64,000 bases of DNA, taken from the NCBI GenBank assembly GCA_902476265.1, contig CABSCP010000012.1:26919-90918 (forward strand), written 5' to 3'. The position numbers and the translations under genes were made by a program. Position 1 is the stretch's first letter. The number at the start of each line of letters is the position of its first letter. Under the pieces are notes generated by a model. It was not told the origin of the DNA and searched no databases. It saw only the letters and a program-made list of their open reading frames with translations. The DNA is from an uncultured Lachnospiraceae bacterium (GTDB taxonomy: Bacteria > Bacillota > Clostridia > Lachnospirales > Lachnospiraceae). This document shows, in pieces, positions 40,910 through 50,325 of this stretch.

Positions 40910-43900
40910 TTATCGCACCTCCTCATGCTGTTTTTGCTTTGAGTCAGAGTTACGGGGCGGCACAGGACGTTTCAGCCCCTCCAGTACCGAGGGCCGTGCG
41001 CTCTTGGCAATCACGGACTCCGGCTGGGACCGTCCCCTGCCGTCGAGGTTCAGCAGCGTATCCAATTCTACTAAACGGGCGGATTTAACCCGCAGATCGT
41101 TCTCATAGGGAAAGGACTTGTCTACTTCCTCCCTGGCGGCTGCCTGCTGCTGGTAGAGATTGTCTAACTGCGCTTTTGTTGCCTCCATACGCTGAGGCAT
41201 TTGTGAAAGGGCATTGTCGATACGAGTGAGATTGCCGCGCGGGTCAGTACCCAAGGGCGTCCGATGGGTCATCTGGCCTTTCAGCAGGAGTGTATATTCC
41301 TGTCTCCACGCATCAAACGCCACCGACATATCAAAGCCCCGGTAGCTGCCGATCTGCACCGGCTCCGAGACTTTGACCTCTTTGCAGGCGTCCAGTAAGG
41401 CGGCTCCGGCATTTTCCTTATCCGTCAGTGTATCGCCTCGGATTTCCATACCGGCAAAGCTGTCCTCCGGTTGTGGATGGGCGGTCAACGTCTCCAGATC
41501 GGCCTCAAAGCCCTTGATAAAGCCCTTATGCTTTTCAATTTCCTCCGGGAAGTATTTCAGCAGCTGATCCTCCAGACGATATTGTTTGCTTTGGTGGTCA
41601 GCCTTCATCAGCTTCAGCCTGGACACTTCCACATCCAAATCCATGCGCTCCTTGATACGGGGGTCTCCGGCGCACAGGGCCTTAATTTCGGCAAATGACA
41701 GCGCAGTTTCATCCACATCGTCACAGGAGCGCACCGGTGATTTGGAGGTCATGATTTGGCTGATAAATTTCTGCTTGTTTTCAACTGTCTGCCACAAATA
41801 AGCATCAAAGGTGCCTTCCGTGACATAACGGTACACATGGACAAGCGGATTCTGATTGCCCTGGCGTTCAATACGCCCTTTGCGCTGGGCAAGGTCTCCC
41901 GGCCGCCACGGGCAATCCAGATCATGCAGTGCAACAAGGCGGTCCTGCACATTGGTCCCCACGCCCATCTTTGCGGTGCTGCCCAGCAGGACACGCACCT
42001 GCCCGGTACGAACCTTGGCAAACAGCTCCTTTTTCCGCACTTCGGTGTTAGCCTCGTGAATGAAGGCAATCTGGTCGGCAGGCATCCCCTGGGCAATCAG
42101 TTTTTGCCGAATATCCTCATAAACCGTAAAGATCGTCTCCTGTTCCGACAGCGACACGACCTGCTCCAGCGCGTGAAGGGTAAGATTGTCCAGTGCCTTG
42201 GCTGCCTTTTGGGAAGGAGCGGCCTGGGGCGTGGAAATATCGCAAAACACCAGCTGGGCCAGCTTATCAGCCTCACCGTCCCGCCAGATCTGCATGATAT
42301 TTTCCACACACTGATTGACTTTGGTGCCAGGTTCGTCCGGCAACATCTGATTGATAATCCTCTGGTCCAGCCCCAGCTTACGGCCATCGCTCGTGATCTT
42401 GAGCATATTATCAATGGTCGGGTCAACTGCTCCGCTGTGTACCTTAGAGGCTCGCTCAGAGAGGGCTTTCACCATCTTTTGTTGATGTTCGGTGGGAGGT
42501 GCCACAATGTTGTGGTATTCCACTTCCGGCGTAGGGAGGTTCAGCTGATCGGCAGTTTTGATGTCCGCTACTTCTCTAAACAGATTCATCAGCTCCGGCA
42601 GGTTAAAGAACTTGGAAAACCGCGTCCGTGCCCGATAGCCTGTGCCTTCCGGTGCCAACTCCAATGCAGTTACAGTTTCTCCAAAACGGCTTGCCCAGCA
42701 GTCAAAATGGGTCATGTTCAGTTCTTGCAGACGGTCATATTGGAGATACCGCTGCATGGTATATAACTCGGTCATGGAGTTAGACACCGGGGTGCCAGTC
42801 GCAAAGACCACGCCACGGCTGCCGGTGATCTCATCCATGTAGCGGCACTTGGCAAACATATCAGAGGATTTCTGAGCATCCGATGTGGATAAGCCCGCCA
42901 CATTCCGCATCTTGGTGTATAAAAACAGGTTCTTATAGTTGTGCGCCTCGTCAACAAACAGGCGATCCACGCCCAACTGTTCAAAGGTCACAACATCGTC
43001 CTTGCGTCCCTCTGCCTGGAGTTTTTCCAGTCTGGCCTCCAGAGATTTCTTGGTTCGTTCTAACTGTTTGACCGTAAAACGCTCCCCACCGCTGTATTTT
43101 ACCTCTGCAATTCCCTCGGTGATCTCGTCGATCTGTTCCTGAAGGAGCCGTTCCTGCCGTTCCCGGCTGATGGGAATACGTTCAAACTGTGAATGACCGA
43201 TGATGATGGCATCATAGTCGCCGGTGGCAATTCGGGCACAGAACTTCTTGCGGTTGTGGGTCTCAAAGTCCTTTTTGGTGGTGACAAGAATTTTGGCGGA
43301 GGGATAGAGCCGCAGGAACTCCGAAGCCCACTGTTCGGTCAGGTGGTTCGGCACCACAAAGAGAGATTTCTGGCACAGGCCCAGCCGTTTGGACTCCATT
43401 GCGGCAGCCACCATTTCAAAGGTTTTGCCCGCGCCCACCTCGTGTGCCAACAGGGTATTGCCGCCGTAAAGAATATGAGCGATAGCCCCCAACTGGTGTT
43501 CGCGTAAGGTGATAGCAGGGTTCATGCCGCCAAAAGTGATGTGGCTGCCGTCGTACTCACGGGGCCTGGTGGAGTTCATTTCTTCATTGTACTGGCGCAC
43601 CAGAGTTTGACGGCGCTCCGGGTCTTTCCAAATCCAGTCCTTAAAAGCATCCCGGATGGCCTGCTGCTTTTGAGCGGCCAGGGTGGTCTCCTTGGCGTTC
43701 AGCACCCGGCGTTCCTTACCGTCCGCATCCTCCACGGTGTCGTAAATACGGATGTCCCGCAGGTTCAGCGCATCTTCCAGCAGTCGGTAGGCATTGGCAC
43801 GGTCAGTTCCATAGGTTGTATAGGCAGCAACATCGCTGTAAGATACAGAATTTTTTCCAGTAATCTGCCACTCGGCAGTATAGGGAGCATAATGGACCTC

Positions 43901-46900
43901 GATATTGCGCTGAAGGTAAAACGGGGTGTTAAAGGTCTCATACATGAATTGCTGGATGTACTCCTTGTCAATCCAGGTAGCACCCAGGCGCACCTCGATC
44001 TCCGACGCATCCAGGTCCTTGGGCTGGGCCTTTTCCAGCGCCTCAACATTGGGCCGGAAGATTTCACTGACTTCCAGCGCCCGCTGTGCCTGCCGCAACT
44101 TGCGCCGCACATTCCCGGACAGATACTCATCGGCGGTTACATAGTGCGGCCTCCCATTTTCATCCTTGGGAGCTGGCAGCCGAAAAATTACGCCTTGCAG
44201 TTCGGCGGCCAACTCATCTTCTGTCTTGCCGGTTAACTGTTCCATGTACGCCATGTCCACGCGAGCCTTTTCCGCGATAGATACGGCAAGGGCTTCACTG
44301 GCGGTGTCCACAGAGGTTACGGCTTCATGGGGTTTGATGGTGCGCTTGGTGAACATATCCGCCTTGCGCTCCAGTTTACCGTCCTCATTGATAATTTCCA
44401 GGGCACAGAGCAGATAATAACTGGAATCATCGGCAAAGGCCAACCGGTTCGCCCGGTCATTGATAAGGCCGTACTTGGCGGAAAAATCGTCATAAAGCCG
44501 GTTCAATTCTATCTGTTTATCCCGGATTTCATTGTCCGGCGTGGCGGCGTCCATTTGCAGGTCAATCAGTTCCTGCACGCAATCCCGCAGCCCCACCATA
44601 CCTTTGACACGGGCTTCGGCGGTGGCGTTGAGATCAGGCCGCACCATACGGCTGTTTTCCCGGAAATACACCGCACCGTCCACTACGGTATAAGAGTAAT
44701 TCTTTACATTGGGGTCGGCGGGGATGGAGGTGTCGATGGCTTCACCTTCGCCCAGTTCCGGCAGTTCGGCCTCCCGATAGGTGCCGCGAATGTACTTCAC
44801 AGCATCGTGCAACTGATCGGCCAGCTCCAGGCCCTCAATGGGGTTCACGGTGTAGTCCATGCCGTGGGCAGTGCTTTCCGGTTCCTGTCGGCCCAGCACC
44901 ATTTCGGGGTGGTCCAGGAAATAGCGGTTAATGGTAAAATCGTCCTCGGTCTGTCCCGTCTGCGTCCACTCCGGCACGATGTCCAGCGGACGATCCCGCT
45001 TTTGCAGAAAGATGATGTCCGACACAACCTCGGTCCCGGCATTGGCCTTGAACGCATTGTTGGGCAGACGGATGGCTCCCAGCAGTTCCGCGCGCTGGGC
45101 CAGATACCGGCGCACAGTGGAATCTTTGGCATCCATGGTATAACGGGAAGTCACAAAGGCCACCACACCGCCGGGTCTCACCTGATCCAACGACTTGGCA
45201 ATAAAGTAGTTATGAATGTTGAAGTTCAGCTTGTTGTAGGCTTTGTCGTTTACTTGATACTGACCGAAAGGCACATTCCCCACAGCCAGATCAAAGAAAT
45301 CCCGGCGGTCCGTGGTCTCGAAGCCTGCCACAGCGATGTCAGCCTTGGGGTATAACTGCTTTGCGATACGCCCGGAAATCGGGTCCAGTTCCACGCCATA
45401 CAAGCGGCTGTTTCGCATTTCTTCCGGTAACATCCCGAAGAAGTTGCCCACACCGCAGGACGGTTCCAAAATGTTGCCGGTTTCAAATCCCATACGCCCC
45501 ACAGCTTCATAGATCGCCTTGATGACTGTAGGGCTGGTGTAATGAGCGTTCAGGGTAGAGGCTCTGGCAGCAGCGTATTCCTCCGGGGAAAGTGTTGCGT
45601 ACAGTTCCTCAAACTCATCTGCCCAGCTGCTTTTGCTCTCGTCAAAAGCGTCGGAAAGCCCGCCCCACCCCACATACTTAGACAAAACCATCTGTTCCTC
45701 CGGCGTGGCCTGTCTGCCTTCAAACTCCAATTCTTTCAGCAGATTGATGGCGTCCATGTTCATGCGGAATTTTGCCTTCGGCCCGCCCTCACCCAGATGC
45801 TCATCGGTGATATGAAAGTTTACAGCAGATGCCTGGGATAAGGGATGGTCCGGCTCCTCAATATGCAGTGTTTCCACCACTACATCATAGGGCAAATTGT
45901 TCTTATCACCTGGATAAAACGACACTTGCTCGGTGGTAAGGGTGGGTTGTGCGGGTTCCGGCTGCTGTTCTAAATGCTGGCGGATGACAGAAATCGGCTC
46001 CACTCGGAAAATTGGAAAGCCCGTAGCATTTGCAAAGCTCACGTCCTGTAGCTCAACACGGTCAGTATCTGTCTCCACCCTGCTGACCTGAAAGGTGCGT
46101 CCGTCCAGTTCAAAGGTGGTTTCTCCAGGAATCAGATTTTGTTGGGCATACTCCGCATCGGACAACGGTTGGTCCGGCAATTCATGGGTGAAGCCATCCT
46201 GTTCCAATTCATACAGAGTACGCAGAGCAGCGGCGGTATCCTGCCAGCTCATTCCCAGAGTAGTGTTGCACTTATCGTGAATGTTGACCTCAAAACCGCT
46301 GGCAGAAGTAAAATAGTCCGCTGTATCTCCAGTCTGCAGCTCCATTGTTTCCGCCGTGCCTACATAGGCTCCCGCCAAGTAATGGGCGATTTGTTCATTA
46401 CTCTCCCCATCACGGAAGTGCTGTGTAATAATTGCTTTTTCGGTGGCATCCAGCAGACCTCCGGCTCCGGTCAGCACCTCCCGAAGATCGGCATTGAAAT
46501 GCTTAAGTTCCAATCGGGTGAGAAAATTCCGTGCTGCTGCTTCATCTGGAAAAGTCTGTACGGAGCCATCTTCGTCCGCATAATAGTTGTCAATTTTTCT
46601 ATCCCAAACAGCAAAAGCATCCTCCGGGTCAGGAAAGGCATCGCTGGTCATGGTAACGGAAAAACGCGGCTCGGCTTCTTCGGTGGTATTCTGTTCCGCA
46701 TCACTGATTACTTGCTGGATGAACGAATCATTGTCCAGCTTTTCCGGGTCAACCACCTGCCCATCCACGATCCCTCGCTGAGCCAAAGTCTCCCGTATGG
46801 CAATAGGGTCCACATCGTCCAGATTATCACGCTCAACCTGGGTGTAAAAACGATCCTCCTTGATGAGTTGAGCAATCCGGCGCTGAACTTTAGGCCAAGG

Positions 46901-49900
46901 CAGCCCTGTTCCTTCAGGACTGCCGGGGCGAACAGCAAACGAGCTTTTACCGTCACCGCCATTAAACTCATGAGCCAACCATGCAGCGGTGTCTTTTTTC
47001 CGTGCATGGTCTTTCATATACCGGACAACGGCGTGTTTGCTCTCGATTTTCCCATTCCATTCCTGGATGGCGCTGTCAATATCTTTCTCAGAGAGAGGCC
47101 GCAGCAGCTCGTGAAGTTTCGGATAGGTTTCGTCAATGACTTCCCGATTCAGTCGCTGCCGGAACTCCGGCATATCCGAATAGAGCCGAATTAGCTCCAT
47201 ATCACCAGAATTAAGAATGGCACGGCGCACCGCAGCGTTGCCCTCAATTACAGCATTTTCCCGGTCAGAATGACCGCAGGCATTCCGATAGGACACATCC
47301 TCGGTAATGGCAGCAATCACAATGGGTTTGTACTGCTCATACTGCTCCCTGATGGTAGGCTTCGCGGGTTCTGCTTCACCATTCCCGAAAACTCTGGTTC
47401 CGTCCGCACCAAACTCGGCTTCGTGGGCGTTGATGGCCTGCTCTGCCTCATGGTCGATGGAGTGCAGGGAATATTCCTGATGTTCAGTGCCGCCCTCCGG
47501 GACAGCAGAGATCGTCACATCATGCTTATCCCGCAGCCGTTCCACATACTGCTCCAGCTGGTGTGCCTGAATCTCGCACATTTCTATGCGGCCCACGCCC
47601 GGAACCGGGCGGGTGGTCAGATGAAGCTCCAACTCCGTAGCAGCTTCTCTGGCATCCTCACCGTATAGTTCAAAGAGATCGCCCACCTGATAAAGCACCA
47701 GATCATCGGGGTGACGTTCCTTGACCGCATTGTATTCCCAGCGGTCCGGGATGGAGTGGTTTTCTGTTTCGATGGCGTCCGCTTCTGCCAGCGCCTTTTC
47801 TGCCTGAATTTTCTCGTACTCGACCCGCTCCTGCTTAGTCAGATAGCGGTCTTTTTTGATAAGGTCGGTAATGCGTTTAGAGACCTTCTCCCAAGTGAAA
47901 TGAACATCCGGGCAATCTCTTTTCTTGTAGTGCAGTCCCTTTCCGTCATGGTCCTCTCCACTCCCGGATGCACCGGACAGGGCATGGGAGCGCCCACCGA
48001 TACCGTACTCCTGTCTGAGAAACACCACCTTCTCCTTGTCCGTATGCAGCTCCTGAAAGAAGGTGAAGATACGGCCCTTGCCGCCCTCAAAGCCGCTGCC
48101 GCCTGTCAGGGCGGCGTCGATCTCGTCCTCGGTAATAAAGTGTTTGACCGCAGGAACCTCCGCCATATCGGTTGCAAATTCTTTCCGAGGCAAAGACAAA
48201 TCCTTCAGCTTTTCCCAAATTTCTCTCGGTCTGTGGTAATGGAATCGAAGTAGGTCACGATCCTGGTTGTACGCAGTCCAAAAGGCGGCGTATTCATCGG
48301 TCAGGATCTGCCTGAAATCAGGGTTTTGCAGCTGTTCCGTCAGCCACCGGGTTTCCTCCGGGTATCCATTCCCTCTGATGTGAGCAAGGCAGCTCAGATA
48401 CCCTGCTTCTCTGGCCTCATCGCTGAGATCGTGATAGAGGTTCCAAAACTTATCTGCCAGCAGAGAGCGCTCATAAACCGCTGCCTCGGCCAGCTCCACA
48501 TTGGAAGCAAACTGGCCGGACTCCAGCAGCTCACCGATGCGCTCGGCGGCACTCTCCCAAGAAATGACCTGGGCTGATTTATCGTGACGGGCAGATTTTC
48601 CACGGGAAAGGCGGATACCCTCCTCAGTGTACCAAGCCGTGATACTGCCGGTGCTGGTTGTGATGCCATTGCCGCCATGATAGAGCGCCTGCAGAGAAGC
48701 GGCAATCTCCGAAACAAACTTCTGCTTTTCAAATTCTGCAACAATTCTCTCCCGCTGATGGTCGATATTGCCGCCCAACCGCAGCACATGGTCGATGTCA
48801 GCTTGGGCAAAAGAAAAAGCAGAGGATGTATGCACTACATTCTCTGCTTCATCTATCTTTTGAATTTGTTCTGCTTCGGAGAGGAACAGGTCTAAGGTCA
48901 GCTGTTGATAAGCTCCGCCAGCAGAATCTCCTCGGCCTGCGCTTTGCAGGTGTTCATCAGGCCCACCCACTTCATCGGATCGCGGGCTTTCAACTCCTCG
49001 GTCGCCCCCGCCGACTCCGCCAGCTGAGGCATCATCTGCTCCAGACGGCTCTGTGCTGTCTCGTCGATCTCCGACAGGTGAAGGTACAGCTTCTCGCTCA
49101 TCAACAACTGATTGTAGAGGATGGGACGATGCTCCTTCAGATAGGCTTTCCGCATCCTGCCATATTTGCCCAGGGGCTTCGACTGCTGTTCGCTCAGCTT
49201 CAGGTCGGGAATCAGATAATCCCCATTCTTGGTGTAGGTTAAGGTGTTGTTCATTCCATTGGCTCCTTTCTTGCATGGCCTCACGCTCTGCATTTCGGAC
49301 GGTGACGCCGATCTGCCGCAGCACTTGTTGATTGATCTGACTGACCGCTGTTCCCAGCGCCCCAATGGTGGCAGGGGTGTTGAAATCGAAGATCGCCATA
49401 AAATCCTCGTGGTTGAAATAGCGTTCCGGTTCCAGTCCGCAGCGGGACATCAGTGCGTAAGCGATGCTGACGGTGGCAGCTGCCTTAAACTGAACTCCGG
49501 TGTTGAACTCATCGTACTCTTCCAAAAACGAACCGTCAACGATATAGAAAAAGTCCTGCTTATTCTCCGTCCAATACTCGTCAACCAGTTTGCGGGCCAC
49601 ATCTGTGAGCTGCTGAGCAAAATCGCCTCCACCGATACCATAGGTGCGCTCCAGCATGGTTGTTACGGAGATCATGTGTTGTTCCTCCAACTGCCACAGC
49701 CAGGGAGTGCGGGAATGTTCGCGGGTGCCGGTGTCGGAAATATCAAATACATAGCGCAGGCGGGGCCGGTCTCCCGAATCATCCACCAGGGCGATACCCT
49801 TGGAACCGCGCCGGACGTACCGGCCCATCTTTTCATTCCACAGGTCATATTCCGCGCAGGCTGTGGCATCCGGGCGCTGAGCATAGATCATCAGCTGTTC

Positions 49901-50026
49901 ATGAAAAGGGTACTTGTAAAGGCGAGCGGCGGTGGTAAGGAATCCTGCCCACTCCTGCCATCTGCCGGTAAGTTGTGTTGCTACCTTGTCGGCCATCTGG
50001 CGATAAACTTCAGCTTTGCTTGGCAT
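40910..50026 (-). CDS. Giant ICE protein: ArdC-like N-terminus, MutS-like segment, adenine-methylase fold and SNF2 helicase
   Basis: 3038 residues. Residues 1-100 resemble the ArdC/LtrC N-terminal domain (FHEQLMIYAQRPDATACAEYDLW). About 270-390 is a low-complexity, acidic linker. A helical module occurs twice (about 670-735 and 1008-1066). A segment near 775-800 (DLVLYQVGDLFELYGEDAR) resembles MutS domain I. A methylase fold follows, with motif I ILEPSCGVGNFF (about 1516) and NVPFG in place of NPPY (about 1584). The SNF2-type helicase has HEVGAGKTFEMV (about 2197), VDEAHN (about 2359) and STAKMGVGTNVQ...RKGRIERQGN (about 2690-2720). Such proteins are a hallmark of Tn1549/CTn4-type ICEs. A role in protecting or remodelling incoming DNA is likely, unproven. 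GGGAGG lies about 11 nt before the ATG. Confidence 0.88.
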   Translation of the reverse strand: MPSKAEVYRQMADKVATQLTGRWQEWAGFLTTAARLYKYPFHEQLMIYAQRPDATACAEYDLWNEKMGRYVRRGSKGIALVDDSGDRPRLRYVFDISDTGTREHSRTPWLWQLEEQHMISVTTMLERTYGIGGGDFAQQLTDVARKLVDEYWTENKQDFFYIVDGSFLEEYDEFNTGVQFKAAATVSIAYALMSRCGLEPERYFNHEDFMAIFDFNTPATIGALGTAVSQINQQVLRQIGVTVRNAEREAMQERSQWNEQHLNLHQEWGLSDSRPEAERTAVEAPGQIWQDAESLSEGASSHPLQSVVDEREAVPSPVGDRRDSTEPSGADDASAGGVGGGDRGVESPRSDEVGGPDEHLQSAGRGDSAGGAYQQLTLDLFLSEAEQIQKIDEAENVVHTSSAFSFAQADIDHVLRLGGNIDHQRERIVAEFEKQKFVSEIAASLQALYHGGNGITTSTGSITAWYTEEGIRLSRGKSARHDKSAQVISWESAAERIGELLESGQFASNVELAEAAVYERSLLADKFWNLYHDLSDEAREAGYLSCLAHIRGNGYPEETRWLTEQLQNPDFRQILTDEYAAFWTAYNQDRDLLRFHYHRPREIWEKLKDLSLPRKEFATDMAEVPAVKHFITEDEIDAALTGGSGFEGGKGRIFTFFQELHTDKEKVVFLRQEYGIGGRSHALSGASGSGEDHDGKGLHYKKRDCPDVHFTWEKVSKRITDLIKKDRYLTKQERVEYEKIQAEKALAEADAIETENHSIPDRWEYNAVKERHPDDLVLYQVGDLFELYGEDAREAATELELHLTTRPVPGVGRIEMCEIQAHQLEQYVERLRDKHDVTISAVPEGGTEHQEYSLHSIDHEAEQAINAHEAEFGADGTRVFGNGEAEPAKPTIREQYEQYKPIVIAAITEDVSYRNACGHSDRENAVIEGNAAVRRAILNSGDMELIRLYSDMPEFRQRLNREVIDETYPKLHELLRPLSEKDIDSAIQEWNGKIESKHAVVRYMKDHARKKDTAAWLAHEFNGGDGKSSFAVRPGSPEGTGLPWPKVQRRIAQLIKEDRFYTQVERDNLDDVDPIAIRETLAQRGIVDGQVVDPEKLDNDSFIQQVISDAEQNTTEEAEPRFSVTMTSDAFPDPEDAFAVWDRKIDNYYADEDGSVQTFPDEAAARNFLTRLELKHFNADLREVLTGAGGLLDATEKAIITQHFRDGESNEQIAHYLAGAYVGTAETMELQTGDTADYFTSASGFEVNIHDKCNTTLGMSWQDTAAALRTLYELEQDGFTHELPDQPLSDAEYAQQNLIPGETTFELDGRTFQVSRVETDTDRVELQDVSFANATGFPIFRVEPISVIRQHLEQQPEPAQPTLTTEQVSFYPGDKNNLPYDVVVETLHIEEPDHPLSQASAVNFHITDEHLGEGGPKAKFRMNMDAINLLKELEFEGRQATPEEQMVLSKYVGWGGLSDAFDESKSSWADEFEELYATLSPEEYAAARASTLNAHYTSPTVIKAIYEAVGRMGFETGNILEPSCGVGNFFGMLPEEMRNSRLYGVELDPISGRIAKQLYPKADIAVAGFETTDRRDFFDLAVGNVPFGQYQVNDKAYNKLNFNIHNYFIAKSLDQVRPGGVVAFVTSRYTMDAKDSTVRRYLAQRAELLGAIRLPNNAFKANAGTEVVSDIIFLQKRDRPLDIVPEWTQTGQTEDDFTINRYFLDHPEMVLGRQEPESTAHGMDYTVNPIEGLELADQLHDAVKYIRGTYREAELPELGEGEAIDTSIPADPNVKNYSYTVVDGAVYFRENSRMVRPDLNATAEARVKGMVGLRDCVQELIDLQMDAATPDNEIRDKQIELNRLYDDFSAKYGLINDRANRLAFADDSSYYLLCALEIINEDGKLERKADMFTKRTIKPHEAVTSVDTASEALAVSIAEKARVDMAYMEQLTGKTEDELAAELQGVIFRLPAPKDENGRPHYVTADEYLSGNVRRKLRQAQRALEVSEIFRPNVEALEKAQPKDLDASEIEVRLGATWIDKEYIQQFMYETFNTPFYLQRNIEVHYAPYTAEWQITGKNSVSYSDVAAYTTYGTDRANAYRLLEDALNLRDIRIYDTVEDADGKERRVLNAKETTLAAQKQQAIRDAFKDWIWKDPERRQTLVRQYNEEMNSTRPREYDGSHITFGGMNPAITLREHQLGAIAHILYGGNTLLAHEVGAGKTFEMVAAAMESKRLGLCQKSLFVVPNHLTEQWASEFLRLYPSAKILVTTKKDFETHNRKKFCARIATGDYDAIIIGHSQFERIPISRERQERLLQEQIDEITEGIAEVKYSGGERFTVKQLERTKKSLEARLEKLQAEGRKDDVVTFEQLGVDRLFVDEAHNYKNLFLYTKMRNVAGLSTSDAQKSSDMFAKCRYMDEITGSRGVVFATGTPVSNSMTELYTMQRYLQYDRLQELNMTHFDCWASRFGETVTALELAPEGTGYRARTRFSKFFNLPELMNLFREVADIKTADQLNLPTPEVEYHNIVAPPTEHQQKMVKALSERASKVHSGAVDPTIDNMLKITSDGRKLGLDQRIINQMLPDEPGTKVNQCVENIMQIWRDGEADKLAQLVFCDISTPQAAPSQKAAKALDNLTLHALEQVVSLSEQETIFTVYEDIRQKLIAQGMPADQIAFIHEANTEVRKKELFAKVRTGQVRVLLGSTAKMGVGTNVQDRLVALHDLDCPWRPGDLAQRKGRIERQGNQNPLVHVYRYVTEGTFDAYLWQTVENKQKFISQIMTSKSPVRSCDDVDETALSFAEIKALCAGDPRIKERMDLDVEVSRLKLMKADHQSKQYRLEDQLLKYFPEEIEKHKGFIKGFEADLETLTAHPQPEDSFAGMEIRGDTLTDKENAGAALLDACKEVKVSEPVQIGSYRGFDMSVAFDAWRQEYTLLLKGQMTHRTPLGTDPRGNLTRIDNALSQMPQRMEATKAQLDNLYQQQAAAREEVDKSFPYENDLRVKSARLVELDTLLNLDGRGRSQPESVIAKSARPSVLEGLKRPVPPRNSDSKQKQHEEVR

Positions 50027-50108
50027 GATTTTCTATCCTCCCTTCAATTTTGATGAAAGAAATAAGGCGGCACAAAAATCCGCCCTATTTGGTATTTACG
50101 CGTGCTGT

Positions 50109-50324
50109 TTACTCGTCAAAATCCGGGTACAGCTCCAGTGCCGCAAATTCATCATCGGTCATGACACGGAGTTTGCCCAGGGCGCTGTCCGTCAGCTCCT
50201 GCAGTTCAGTTTCCTCCGGCGAAAGTTCACCTCGCATTTCGGTCAGACTCTCGATCAGCCCGGTGCGGCTGCCGGTATTGTAAATGCACATCAGATTCAT
50301 TTCCTCAAAAGTGAAGTTTCCCAT
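50109..50324 (-). CDS. Transposon-transfer-assisting family small protein
   Basis: 71 residues, acidic (MGNFTFEEMNLMCIYNTGSRTGLIESLTEM). The N-terminal motif is characteristic of the small transfer-assisting proteins in these ICEs. GGGAG lies before the ATG, one base after the stop of the primase-fusion gene. Molecular role unknown. Confidence 0.75.
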   Translation of the reverse strand: MGNFTFEEMNLMCIYNTGSRTGLIESLTEMRGELSPEETELQELTDSALGKLRVMTDDEFAALELYPDFDE

Positions 50325-50325
50325 A

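Noticed and set aside
41756..47194. Several antisense frames of 180-350 codons opposite the giant gene
   Set aside because: Their lengths follow from codon bias of the well-supported minus-strand gene. No domain, start signal or operon position supports them.
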